Source: Macropodus opercularis
Lineage: Eukaryota > Chordata > Actinopteri > Anabantiformes > Osphronemidae
DNA length: 64,000 bases
NCBI GenBank assembly: GCA_030770545.1
Contig: CM061096.1
Coordinates: forward strand, 10,521,501 to 10,585,500
Direction of reading: 5' to 3'
Part shown: positions 26,864 through 38,237 of the stretch, piece by piece
Position numbering within the stretch: the stretch's first letter is position 1
Layout of the letters: every line of letters begins with the position of its first letter
The notes under the pieces: generated by a model
What the model saw: the letters and a program-made list of their open reading frames with translations, nothing else
What the model was told of the DNA's origin: nothing
The model's database searches: none
Position numbers and translations under genes: made by a program

Positions 26864-28049
26864 TTTCAGTATCGTTCAGAATAGCGTGATGAGTGCTTAT
26901 GTCTATACGAAACTCAGCTGTGGATGAAAATGTAGATTTACAATACTTGTCTATGTCAAAGGTGAAAAACGTTATTTTGTTTGGTGTTTTATTAGCAGTA
27001 GTAAAAAGAAAAATGCTGTAACAACCAAATGTTCACGTACGGAGAATGTCTGTACGTGAACGTCCTGAATTGTTAGAGTTTGGTTTATTTGAAAGGTTTG
27101 GGGTCATTACCTATTTTCTGTCATAGATCAGATGAGATATATTTGCTGATTGAAATTATGACAAAATATTTAACTCATGTTGTTCATGCATGTTATCATA
27201 TAGGAGATGTAATATGTTAAATACACACATACATACCTCAGTTTCATATGTCAGGACACAAAAGGCCTGTGTCAAGTGATGCCAAACGAAATATGTGACA
27301 AGTGCTCCATTGTTTGCACACATATAACTTAAGCTTTACAACTACCTCTTCACAACAACATAGATGTTAAACAACTCAGTATTCAAGTCAGTCTTATGTT
27401 ATTTGGTTTCTGTATGCCATAGTTTGTCTCCAGGCATTTAACAGGGTAGACAGGATAGGACTTTGAAAAACGTGACTGTTTTAATAATTGTTCAGGTCTG
27501 AACTGAACCTCTGTTACTAAATATATTTGTATGTATGAAAAGATGTGTGTATTTGCACAGTCAACACAAACGTTTCTATTTTTTAACCATTTCTGTTTAA
27601 AATCGTCTGTAGTATTGTTTCCCCTGAACAGACTACACTGTAAGTTAACATTTATGAACTCTCGTATAGATAACAAACTCTTCCTCACTGGCAGAAAGAT
27701 GTGCATTTTGCAGGTTGTTAAAGTTTGAAATGTAAAGATGTCAAATAAAAGCAACTTAATTTTAGATTAAAGAAAAACTACTAATACTTCGAAAGGATGT
27801 TCTATCAAATAAAATTTCAATTACAAAGTGAACCTTCATGTGTGTTTTATTGTAAAAACCCGAAACAAATAAGACAGTGAATTGTTAAATGCTTTAAATA
27901 AAAAACATTCAATAAAAACAAGACAACACTATACTACAATCTACAAAGCATTACAAATATGACATGATATTCCCTTACAGTAATGTTAAAAGTAAAACAT
28001 AATGCTTGAAGATGACGCCGCAGAGTCCACAGTTAGTCACTGACAGGTT
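26864..28049. other. convergent 3-prime UTRs of zinc-finger genes B (+) and C (-)
   Basis: No coding signal. A plus-strand AATAAA at 27744-27749 suits gene B. A minus-strand AATAAA (plus TTTATT at about 27845) suits gene C. The two 3-prime UTRs therefore meet or nearly overlap around 27.75-27.85 kb. Confidence 0.45.
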
Positions 28050-29762
28050 TCAGATGTTCTTAAGGTGCCTTCTAGCCAAACGCTTCTGTCCCATAAACTC
28101 ACGATTTCTGTGTGCCATTAAATGATGATTAAGGTTGACCTTTTGTGTGAAGGTCTTCCCACATTTAACACAGTGGAATGGTCTCTCTCCAGTGTGGATG
28201 CGGAGGTGACATTTCAGATTGCCTTTCTGTGTGAAACCTTTTCCACACAAGCTGCACCTGTAGGGTTTCTCTCCTGTGTGGACGACATAATGAATCCTGA
28301 GAGCTGACGGATTTGCAAAGGTCTTCCCGCACACCTCACACGACTTAGTGACTCTCTGGGAGGGAACTGAAGGCACACAGGTGTGTGAATTTAACTTGTT
28401 CCTGTGAGGTAAATGCTGCCTACAAATGTTGCAGAAGTTTGACTTATGTGACTTCATGTGGTGTGTTAGTGTGCCCTTGTGGAAAAATCCCCTGCTACAT
28501 ATTTGGCATGTGAATTTGATTTTGTTTGGACTTCTGGTACTTTCAAGATTGGGCATCTCAGAGTCATTGTGCGACTTTTTATCCAGAGCCGTGCTGTGTT
28601 CAGTGTTGTCTGCCTGTATTGTTTTCTGCTTGTTTTGCACTGCTGGCATCTGCTGTCTTTCTTGAACAAACTGTATATCATCATCCTCATCGCCATTGTC
28701 ATCATCATCATCATCATCTTCAATTGGAATGATATGAGTGCTAAAAGCCTCTTCTGTGTCATTGATGGATATCAGCTGTAAGGATGATTCGTCAATACCA
28801 TCTGCAGACACAACCTGTTCAAATGGCAGACTGCAAGTGCTGCTACCAGCCGAGTAATCAAGTGACAGGTGCTCTGGTTCCTCAGGTAAATTATCTTCAT
28901 GTTCTGCTGTATATAAACACACAGACTCTCAATTAATGCCTAAAGCTGCATAAACTGTTGCGTCACTCGGTCTTACCTTCTGTACTGAGGGTTTCCTGCT
29001 GGAACTTATCTGCAATATTCTCCACATAATCTTCCTCTTTGATCTCAGTCACAGTAATTCGACCAGATAGAGTTGTCACTGACTGCAAAACACAAACGCA
29101 TTTTCTGTGATCTTGTTATTCCAAAGTGTACTGTTCTGCACAGTGGATTTTGGTTTTATAAATATTTATAACTAAAAAAACAAAAGACATGCTGGTGTTT
29201 CAAGTGTATTGCTTGTACCCATGAACAGGTCAGACGTTAAAGAGCTATGCTTCTTCTCACCTTATCAAAGGACTGAGGTGAGTCTGTGACTCTCTCCAGA
29301 CTGTATGGATCTCTGTCTTTCCACAGATTCATACACCAGTTTTTGCCAAATATCCCTTCTATGGTGGGATCTCCGGAAACTGAGGAGTCAAACAACAAAA
29401 CGAACAAATGGGCATATGAAGGATGCACGTTGTTTATTTCCAACTCTTATGAGAGAACGTTACTGTGAGGCCAAACTGAAAGTACCCTGGGAGTCGCCGT
29501 CTGTGTAGCAGGTGGTTTGGACACCTACGGTGCGATAACTTCTACAAAACGTGGGTGCGTCGCTCCTGACAATCGTTAGTTCACACTCCAGGCTGTTAAC
29601 TTTCTCTGTCAGAGCGGAATTAGCAAACAGAAGTCGAGACAGCTCGAGCCGGAGCTCGGCCGAGTCTTCGTCCACCAGTTTGCAGACCTGACTCAGGGCA
29701 GACCTGGCCATCGTCTCCATAATGGAGGAAAGCTGGGAGTGAAAAGAGCGGCGGCTCGCCAT
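28050..29762 (-). CDS. C2H2 zinc-finger protein, gene C of a local trio
   Basis: Exons: 29486-29762, 29261-29379, 28977-29082, 28050-28906. The start at 29762 (MASRRSFHSQLSSIMETMAR) sits at the same point of the shared N-terminal module as in genes A and B. Exon 2 carries FGKNWCMNLWKDRD, the same linker motif as gene B. Exon 3 has TEIKEEDY, a second-domain KEE motif. The last exon begins with an acidic region that includes a run of seven Asp encoded by GAT/GAC repeats (about 28690-28722), then five C2H2-type units. The first three are irregularly spaced, and the second (FCNICRQHLPHRNKLNSHTC) lacks its last histidine. The final two to three use TGEKP/TGERP linkers. The C-terminus is basic (QKRLARRHLKNI). 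Head-to-head with VAC14, 349 bp away. Confidence 0.85.
28681..28722. repeat. ATC/GAT trinucleotide repeat coding an Asp tract
   Basis: Repeated CAT/CATCC units on the plus strand read as GAT-rich codons on the minus strand, giving the acidic run in zinc-finger gene C. Trinucleotide phase is kept, so length changes would not shift the frame. Confidence 0.7.
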
Positions 29763-30111
29763 CGCTGCCTGAAACAACTCTCTTCAGCAGCGGAAGGAAT
29801 GTGTATGCCTCGGTTTTAAGAAACGAAGCTGGTTGTTAGTGTACACCCAAGACATAAATTAGCTGAAGAGCTAGCTAGCGTTAACCACGCTTATTAGAGC
29901 TAACGGTACTCACGTAGCGGGACCCAAATATATGTTGCAACAGCGACGTGTTTCCGGCGGAAGTAACCAGTCAGCTGCGTTGTATTAGGAGGCTTCCTGG
30001 TTCGCTACTGAGCCGACGTGTTTTCAGTAATACATCATAAATGAGGATCGCTTTTTCGCGAATAGACGGAGATATTATTAGACACGATCAGGTACAGTCG
30101 AGGCTACGAAC
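29763..30111. promoter_or_regulatory. short bidirectional promoter, zinc-finger gene C and vac14
   Basis: Only 349 bp separate the divergent start codons. No TATA box is evident. An ETS-type core CGGAAGT lies at 29958-29964 beside an inverted TTCCG, consistent with a housekeeping bidirectional promoter. Confidence 0.45.
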
Positions 30112-32475
30112 ATGAACACGGAGAAGGACTTTTCGCCCCTGACGCCCAACATCGTGAGGGCTCTGAATGACAAGCTGTACGAGAAGAGGAAAGTCGCAGC
30201 CCTAGAAATTGAAAAGCTGGTGCGGGAATTTGTCGCTCAGAACAACTCTACACAGATCAGGCATGTGATCCAGATTCTGGCCTCGGAATTTGCCCTCTCC
30301 CAGCACCCCCACAGCCGCAAGGGGGGACTCATTGGACTGGCAGCTTGCTCCATCGCCCTCGGCAAGGATTCAGGTCTTTATCTGAAGGAGCTTATTGAGC
30401 CTGTGCTCACGTGTTTTAACGATTCAGACAGTCGTTTGCGCTACTATGCATGTGAGGCTCTATATAATATAGTCAAGGTGGCCAGAGGGGCTGTGCTGCC
30501 CCACTTCAATCTTCTCTTTGATGGCCTCAGCAAGCTTGCAGCAGATCCAGATCCCAATGTGAAAAGTGGGTCTGAACTGCTAGACAGACTGCTGAAAGAC
30601 ATAGTGACAGAAAGTAGCAAGTTTGACTTAGTAGCTTTTGTTCCTTTGTTGAGAGAAAGAATCTACTCCAATAACCAGTATGCCAGACAGTTCATTATTT
30701 CTTGGATCCATGTTCTGGAGTCGGTGCCGGACATCAACCTGCTGGACTATCTCCCCGAGATCCTGGATGGGCTTTTCCAGATCCTTGGAGACAACAGCAA
30801 GGAGATTCGCAGGATGTGTGAGGTGGTGCTGGGAGAGTTTCTGAAGGAGATTAAGAAGACTCCCTCCAGTGTGAAATTTGCTGAGATGGCCAACATCCTG
30901 GTCATCCACTGCCAGGTTGCAGATGAGACCAAACTTACAAATGACCTGATCCAGCTGACGGCTATGACCTGGATGAGAGAGTTTATCCAGCTTGCAGGCA
31001 GAGTGATGCTCCCTTATACCTCTGGCATCTTAACTGCAGTGCTGCCTTGTCTGTCCTATGATGACAGGAAGAAGAATACCAAAGAAGCAGCCAGTGCCTG
31101 CAATCACAGTTTGATGAAGCTGGTGACCCCTGAGGATGATGATGATGAAGAGGAGGAGGAGAAAAGTGGCAGCACTGTGTCTAAGGAAGACAGTCAACCC
31201 AAGACAGAGACAGACAGCAACGATATGCTAAATGCATCACAAGAATCTGTCGGTTTGAGTAATATCAGCTTCTTCACTCCAGCAAATTGTGACAGGCCTC
31301 AGGTAACTCTGGACCTAGACGGTATTGTTCAGGTGTTGGATCGCCATCTCCACGACTCCTCCACTGGCATGATGACCCGCATAGCTGTGCTCAAGTGGCT
31401 TTACCACCTCTACATCAAGACACCACGCAAAATGTTCCGCCACACAGACCGCTTGTTTCCCATGCTTCTGAAAACGCTGTCTGATGAGTCCGATGAGGTG
31501 ATACTGAAGGATCTGGAGGTGTTAGCTGAGATTGCATCATCTCCCGCTGGCCAAACAGACCAAGGTGGCTCTTGCGATAACACCGATAACAAGCTGGAAC
31601 TGAAGGTCCCAGATAATGCTAAGCCAGGACAGCAGCATAACTCAAAGGCAGCTGATTCATCCCCCTCCACTCCCAGTATGAATTCCTACTTTTACAAGTT
31701 CATGATCAATCTGCTGAAACGCTTCAGTCTTGAGAGGAGGCTACTAGAGAACAGAGGCGCTTTCATCATCAGGCAGCTGTGTCTGTTACTTCATGCAGAG
31801 AACATCTTCCACTCCATGGCTGACATCTTGCTCAAAGAAGAGGACCTCAAATTTGCTTCCACTATGGTCCAGACACTCAATACCATCCTGCTCACCTCTG
31901 CTGAGCTTTTCCAGTTACGCAACCAGCTGAAAGACCTGCACACGCAGGAGAGCTGTGCTTTGTTTTGCTGCCTGTATCGGTCTTGGTGCCACAACCCTGT
32001 AGCCACGGTTTCGCTGTGCTTCCTCACACAGAACTACAAGCATGCCTATGATCTCATCCAGAAGTTTGGAGACCTGGAGGTGACTGTAGACTTCCTGATG
32101 GAGGTTGACAAACTGGTACAGCTCATAGAAAGCCCCATTTTCACCTACCTGCGTCTGCAGCTGCTGGATGTGGAGAACAACCCGTATCTGATTAAGGCCC
32201 TGTATGGCCTGTTGATGTTGCTGCCACAGAGCCAGGCTTTCCAGCTGCTCTCCCACCGCTTGCGATGTGTCCCTAACCCAGAGCTCATGAGGACTGTGGA
32301 TGAGTCGAAGTACATGGACTCCAAACAGCAAACGGCCTCAAAACGTGCCTCTCAAACTCAGATGGACTACAACGAACTGCTTCAACACTTTGACCGTGTG
32401 CAGAGCAAACACCTGGAGGCACGACACCAGCGCTCTGGACGTGCCTCTGAGCACTCTGACAGGAAGCTAATGTAA
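30112..32475 (+). CDS. vac14: VAC14, PIKfyve complex scaffold, intronless
   Basis: HEAT-repeat scaffold that assembles PIKfyve and FIG4 on endolysosomal membranes to make and turn over PI(3,5)P2. A single uninterrupted frame encodes 787 residues, against about 782 for human VAC14, with near-continuous similarity from the start (MNTEKDFSPLTPNIVRALND) to the C-terminal multimerisation region (LLQHFDRVQSKHLEARHQRS). N-terminal HEAT repeats span roughly residues 1-330. A variable acidic linker (DDDDEEEEEKSG) and Ser/Thr-rich stretch covers about 335-400. The Vac14 C-terminal domain runs from about 520 to 720, including NSYFYKFMINLLKRFS and FCCLYRSWCHNPVATVS. Human VAC14 is divided into many exons, so the absence of introns points to a retrogene or wholesale intron loss. 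No stop or frameshift is present, and the gene looks functional. Poly(A) signals follow at 32815 and about 33057. Confidence 0.96.
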   Translation: MNTEKDFSPLTPNIVRALNDKLYEKRKVAALEIEKLVREFVAQNNSTQIRHVIQILASEFALSQHPHSRKGGLIGLAACSIALGKDSGLYLKELIEPVLTCFNDSDSRLRYYACEALYNIVKVARGAVLPHFNLLFDGLSKLAADPDPNVKSGSELLDRLLKDIVTESSKFDLVAFVPLLRERIYSNNQYARQFIISWIHVLESVPDINLLDYLPEILDGLFQILGDNSKEIRRMCEVVLGEFLKEIKKTPSSVKFAEMANILVIHCQVADETKLTNDLIQLTAMTWMREFIQLAGRVMLPYTSGILTAVLPCLSYDDRKKNTKEAASACNHSLMKLVTPEDDDDEEEEEKSGSTVSKEDSQPKTETDSNDMLNASQESVGLSNISFFTPANCDRPQVTLDLDGIVQVLDRHLHDSSTGMMTRIAVLKWLYHLYIKTPRKMFRHTDRLFPMLLKTLSDESDEVILKDLEVLAEIASSPAGQTDQGGSCDNTDNKLELKVPDNAKPGQQHNSKAADSSPSTPSMNSYFYKFMINLLKRFSLERRLLENRGAFIIRQLCLLLHAENIFHSMADILLKEEDLKFASTMVQTLNTILLTSAELFQLRNQLKDLHTQESCALFCCLYRSWCHNPVATVSLCFLTQNYKHAYDLIQKFGDLEVTVDFLMEVDKLVQLIESPIFTYLRLQLLDVENNPYLIKALYGLLMLLPQSQAFQLLSHRLRCVPNPELMRTVDESKYMDSKQQTASKRASQTQMDYNELLQHFDRVQSKHLEARHQRSGRASEHSDRKLM

Positions 32476-34761
32476 ACTTATTTGGCCTCGGGTTCTTGAG
32501 GACAGAGAGGGGAGTGAGACAAAAGCAATAGAGTTATACTGGAAAAGACTGTGAAGTTAAACCAAAACGTTTACAGTGAGGTTGAAAAAGAAATCAGAAA
32601 CACTCTTGTTACAAACCAGTTAATATGTTATTATGTCAAATATTATCTACTTGCTAATGATGAAGAAAATGTTGTGTAATATAAGATGCACAGACAAGTT
32701 CCTGCTTTATATGAAGATGATTTAGAGAATGTACATACAATGTCTTAAAACATAATTAAGTCTGTTGTTATTATAAATATATCCCAAATATCAGTCATAC
32801 CCTAAATCCACCTAAATAAAATGTTCAGGGTTTGACTTAATCTTATTTTAGCAAAGGAGGAAACTCTTGCGTAAAGTTTACGTGCTGCTGGGTATGACTA
32901 ATCAGAACCTTCACTTTTACATACTTTTAGTATTTAGTATATATAATTTTAATTTTGCTTATGTCTTGTATATTAAGCTAATGTGTGTTTCTGTTTTCTG
33001 TGCCTGTCATCTACTCTTAAAAAGACTTGCACTTTTGTCATTCCTGTGTGAAAATTAATAAAGCGGACCATGTGATTAAAGCACGCTCTACTCCAACACC
33101 ATATATGAAATAACACTTGAGCTTTGTCTTTTGCTGTATGTTATATTCTAAAGTCCATAACCCACAACCTTTTGAAAATGATTATTATTATTATAAGCTG
33201 ATTCTTTTGAGTTTTCCATTAGTATGAGTTTATGCTGAGTTTCATGTGTGCTGCTATGGTGAAACTATAGGAGCTGGGTCTGACTCTCTCACATGCTGCG
33301 TGGCCATAAGCAGTGAAACACTCACAGCACATGCTGGACGCAGAGCTCAAATAGAGATCTCACTGCCTGGAAAGTTTCAGTGCTGCATCGAATTTCATAT
33401 CCGGACATTCACGCGTCAGCGGCTGGATTACTGTGTGCCCTGCTGCACAGGTTTGTTTGAGGGTTTCGAACTTTTGTTTGGAGCAGTTGCGGAGCCAACG
33501 TGGTCCAGCGTTGGCTAAACCTGGAGAGAGAGGTTTAGTAAAGGCGTCTCTGTGCAGCTGATCTGAAGCCTGTGTGGTGTCTGTCTGGCAGACCAGGCCT
33601 GAATATGGACCAGACTGTATCCTGCAAACGAGCTTTTCAAGTATTAGGTAAGCTGAATGGAAATAGACATTCACTGCATGAATGAAGTATGAGCTGAAAG
33701 CTACAGTGTACATGCTAAGAATAGCTGTATTGGGTGTAGGATATACAGTACTTATCACAGGAACTTCACCCACATGGTAGTAGTTCATGCACATTATTTA
33801 AAATGTTTTATTAAATATTTAATCTTTATGCGTAACAACACATCACATAACTACATAACATCAAACTAAATTATTTAATATAAACATTTGTTATTTTCTT
33901 ACTGACCATATTCAGACCCATTCATTGTGGGTAATTGAATATGTAACCATTAACTATAAACATATTCAGACATAACATAACAGATACAATACAAACAGGA
34001 AGTGACTGTTTGCACTTAGTGTTTTCTAATGGTAGGATCATGTTCCACAGGCTGTTTATCTGCAGTCATCCTTATTTTGGCCCAGGGTTAAACTCCTCCA
34101 ATGCAATCTTACACTGCAGCAATAATAAAGTTAGACGTGAAATACTTTTGACATGGGCATATTTGTCTTTGTCTTCAAGGTGACGTGCTACTATTTTAAC
34201 ATGCTGCACTGTAGGGCTATGTTTTCTTTTTTAAAAACCAGAAAGTCTGCCTTTTAAATATGTGACACCTGTATTTTTAAACCACAGGGGGTTTGACCAT
34301 GAGACAAAAATAGCCATGTGTCAGTTCTTTGTAAACTGTTTGTTTAAAGCTAAATTTAACAGTAAAAAAGTTAACCGTTAGCAAGCAGGGATGGCAAAAG
34401 TACACAACTTAATCCTATTTACAGTAGTACTCCACTACAGGTTTTCGTAAAAGCAAATATAGTCCTACTAACTACACTAAGAAGTTATTTTTCTCCCTGT
34501 CTTTTCTATAAAATGCCCTTTCTGTTACTGATTTGCACAGATGCAGCCTCTTGAAAGTAAGCTTGGTGGATTTGAGTCTGAGGTGGGGTGTTTATTTGAG
34601 AACGTGCAATGTGCATGCTCAACACAACACAGTGTAATACAGGATATGCCTTTGAGAGCTACGGTATTAACACTTATTCCTGAGGTCAAGATTAGGCAGC
34701 CGTCCAGAGGCGTGGGAGGGGCCTGGGACTCTTCCTTTTCATCACAGTCCTGTAAAGAAGA
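32476..34761. other. vac14 3-prime UTR and intergenic, no supported gene
   Basis: AATAAA at 32815-32820 and another at about 33057-33062 are candidate vac14 poly(A) signals. The remainder is AT-rich apart from 33240-33620, where short overlapping frames on both strands lack family resemblance. 34500-34761 is the likely 5-prime side of the TRIM gene. Confidence 0.45.
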
Positions 34762-37250
34762 ATGGCCAGCAGACGTGCTCATCTTGAAGATGACCTTTCA
34801 TGTCCTATTTGTGGGCATATTCTCACTCAACCAGTGGTGCTGACTTGCAAACATAGATTCTGTAAAGCCTGTCTAAACGACAGCTGGAAGACACAGGGCA
34901 GTGGAGATTCACGCTATTGTCCTCTGTGCTGGCGGCGTTCCTCCATGGATCAGGTAGCAGTGAGCACCGTGCTGGAAAAAGCCTGTGAATCATTCAAAGA
35001 GGACAGAAGAAGGAATGACCCAGAGACTTGCAAAGAACACGGAGAAAAGCTCACAATCTTCTGTCTGGAGGACCTGGAACCCATCTGTAGTGTATGTGGC
35101 AAAGCAGCTGCACACATGGGCCACAGGCTGTATCCCATCGGGGAAGGTGCTCATGACTGTAAGGTAGGCATGTTGAAGCTGGTGGGGTGTAGTACTTTTG
35201 CAGTTTGGGCACCTTAGGAAACTCTACATCCCTAAATGTATTTATACATTTATTCAGAAGACTGAGATGTTTGCTTTAAAACAAAAAAACAAGGTAAAAT
35301 TTGATTTTGGTTTTCTTTAGAGACCAGAACGTTGGCGAGTCTTCCCAGTTGAGTGTGAAGTGTGTTTAGCTGCCATTTTATGACTAGAAGTAACTTTTAT
35401 TAAATTTAAAATTTAGGATAGTCATTGTTTACCGGTAGTTGTTTCACTCACAACCATTTTGCTTCTCTAGGCTTCATATGATCATATATACTGTATGAAG
35501 GCGTCTGGCAGAGTTCATTAACATTCTAATAATAGATTTATATTTTTGGTTTGCCAACGCTGTTGCAAAGTGAAACTCGACTCCTACAAAGTTTCCGTCA
35601 CACTACATTAATTCTACTCCAGCGCTCTCTGTCTGCCCCTGGATATCAGGAAACCCAGAGCGCCAATGTAAAATTAATCCAAGAGCCCCCATCTCGACAT
35701 TGCTCATCTCACAAAGTCTGATGCTGTTCTATTGCGTGGCTTTGCTTTTACAGTAAATGCTGCCACGGACGAATATGTGGCTTCTGACAACCCTAGAACA
35801 TTGTGCTGACAGCTTGGCCTTGCACCGTACTAACCTTGTTTTTAAGCGTTGATGCCCTGTCACTGATTTTACAGGAGGAACTGAAAAGTGCACTGGTGCC
35901 TTTAAAAGAGAAGTTACAGCTCTACAATAAGACAAAAATCGTTTGTGAGGAAATTGCAGAACATATCAAGGTACTGTCTGTTCCATCTGTACCAAATGAT
36001 ACCTTGAACATATTAAAGAGACAGGTGTGAGGACTACTGCTACCTATTAATCGTGTCTTTCCAGAACCAAGCTGAGCACACTGAAGCACAGATCAAGGAA
36101 GAATTTGAAGCTCTTCACAGTTTCCTTAAAGAGCAGGAGGCTGCCAGGCTTTCAGCTTTAAAGGCTGATGAGGATCAGAAGAATCTTATGATTAACCAGA
36201 CAATTGCAGAAATGAATGATGAAATGACATCCCTTTCCAATACTATTAGATTACTCGAACAGGAAATGAAATCTCAAGATATCCAGTTTCTAAAGGTAGA
36301 TGAGACAATTTGTAGATAATCACAGCCAGAAATGCTTTTACTTTCATATGCACACCACTTGCTCAAAGTCACTCTTTTCCAATTTTGTTTTCAGAACTAC
36401 AAGGAAACCATTAGAAGGTAAGTGTTTTTTCCACACCCAGAATTCAGCTAGGCTTATTTTAGGTAAGTATGGCTTTACAGACAACGCTTTCAACAATTAC
36501 AGAACCTGGCGAAGTTCCCCAGAGCCGCAAGCCATTTCTGATTCTCTGATTGATGTGGCTAAGCACTTGGGATCTCTGAAATATAAAGTGTGGGAGAAGA
36601 TGAAGAGTATTGTTAAATATAGTGAGTTTCTTTAACAATAATTAGTCATGTTTCTTTGACCAGTAATTTTTTTTTCCCATATTAGTAACCTCCCTACTTC
36701 CCTTTCTCAAGATCCTGTTATTCTGGATCCCAACACAGCAGCTAGCTGTTTCCTCCTGTCAGAAGATCTCACAGTTGTGCAGAACTCCACGCAGATATTC
36801 AAGTTGCCAGACAACCCAGAGCGCTTTGACATCAGCGCCGAGATGCTGGCTGCTGAGGGCTATTCCTGTGGACGCCACAGCTGGGCTGTAGAGGTTAAAG
36901 ACAATACCTACTGGGTGGTAGGAATAGCCAAGGAGTCAATCAACAGAAAGGGGAAGCATGTGTTGACACCAGCAGAAGGATTCTGGACTATTAGGTTTCG
37001 CAACGGAGAGCATAAGGCCTGCACAGCACCATGGGAGCCGCTGAACATGACTAAGAAGCCGGAAGTGATAAAAGTAGTTTTAGATATGGATCGAGGCAAG
37101 GTGACCTTTTATGACCCCAGAGAGAGAACACCCCTCTATACCTTCACAGATGTCATCACACCTAGAGCTTTCCCCTACTTTTGTACTGCCTGCAAAGAGC
37201 ATCCACTGAAAATATTACCAAAAAGCATATACTTGTCAACAGATGATTGA
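34762..37250 (+). CDS. TRIM-family E3 ubiquitin ligase (RING, B-box, coiled coil, PRY-SPRY)
   Basis: Probable E3 ubiquitin ligase of the class IV TRIM type; many relatives act in innate immunity. Six exons with canonical TRIM sizes: 34762-35163 (402 nt), 35875-35970 (96), 36065-36295 (231), 36395-36417 (23), 36503-36621 (119), 36712-37250 (539). They join in phase to 469 residues. The RING C3HC4 is at residues about 14-60 (CPICGHILTQ, CKHRFCKACL, CPLCW). The B-box2 is at about 90-130 (CKEHGEKLTIFCLED, CSVC, HMGHRL). The coiled coil spans exons 2-3 (residues about 135-245). PRY-SPRY takes up the last 180 residues (LDPNTAASCFLLSED, GRHSWAVEVKDNTYWVVGIA, GEHKAC, VLDMDRGKVTFYD). It is closest in feel to fish TRIM35/TRIM39/NF7-like genes; I do not assign an orthologue. 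No lesions. Confidence 0.92.
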
Positions 37251-38237
37251 TCTTTTACACATAATCCCTGCATAATAATTCAAGTGACACAATTCAAGAG
37301 CTATTTAGGCATCTGATTTTTTGTATTTCGCAAGACATTGCACAAATGTAGGATAAAGTTACAAGACTACACTGACATCAAAGTTAAAATTTGTTTTAAT
37401 GGATAACATTTGAGTAACAACAAAACACATCTAGTCTGAGTTGAAATTGTAAATAACTTCACAATGTTTAACACCAATATATTACGACTATAAGAATTGT
37501 CCCAAAAAATGACGTTGTATGACACAAATTCAGTACTGTGATTTCCACATTCGAGTTCTTTTCCAAGAAAAACAGAAAACAAATGAAATACAGGATGTGA
37601 ACTTTCATATAAGGCACAAACAGTAACAACTTGTGTATTTGCAAACCCATGCTTGTTGTTCAGAAGTTCAAAAATGGCAAGTGAGATTAATGTACATTGC
37701 ATCAAAGGACTGGTTAGTGTTTGATCTAGTAGCCACATGTATTCTAGTCTGTTTTGTCAGTTTCATCCAAATGCAATAATAACTCTGTTGCTTCACAGTC
37801 AGGTATTGCTTAAACCTAAAGAAAATTAATCTTGCAGCATATTTCATATATGGGTATACACCCTGTAACAAATTCTGACTTTATACTACCACAGCCGACC
37901 TAAGCACACTACTGTAACATGTTCCTATTTCTAACGGGTTGAGAGACAAACAACTCTGCGTGGTGATGCTCAGGTGTTCATTATTAAAACAAGTTTAAAA
38001 GGTTAAGGGGAATAAATGCCCTCACATTATGTCCCGAGTTATGCATACAGTGTTAATACAGCCTGTGTAGCAGTACTCTATCTAAATAAGAACTACTCTC
38101 AACACTGTTAAAATCCAGACTCATGGTGCATCTAGATTCACTGAACCCAACATCAACATGCATGTTATCCTTTCTCTCTATAGCATCTGTTACTGAGTTA
38201 ACTAAGGCACTGTGACTGCTCTGCTATGTTCACCACG
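37251..38237. other. convergent 3-prime flanks of the TRIM gene and SLC27A1
   Basis: AT-rich, no supported coding exon on either strand. It presumably contains the 3-prime UTRs of the two convergent genes; no clear AATAAA was picked for the TRIM gene. Confidence 0.4.

Noticed and set aside
31915..32331. 138-codon minus-strand frame
   Set aside because: Antisense shadow of VAC14.
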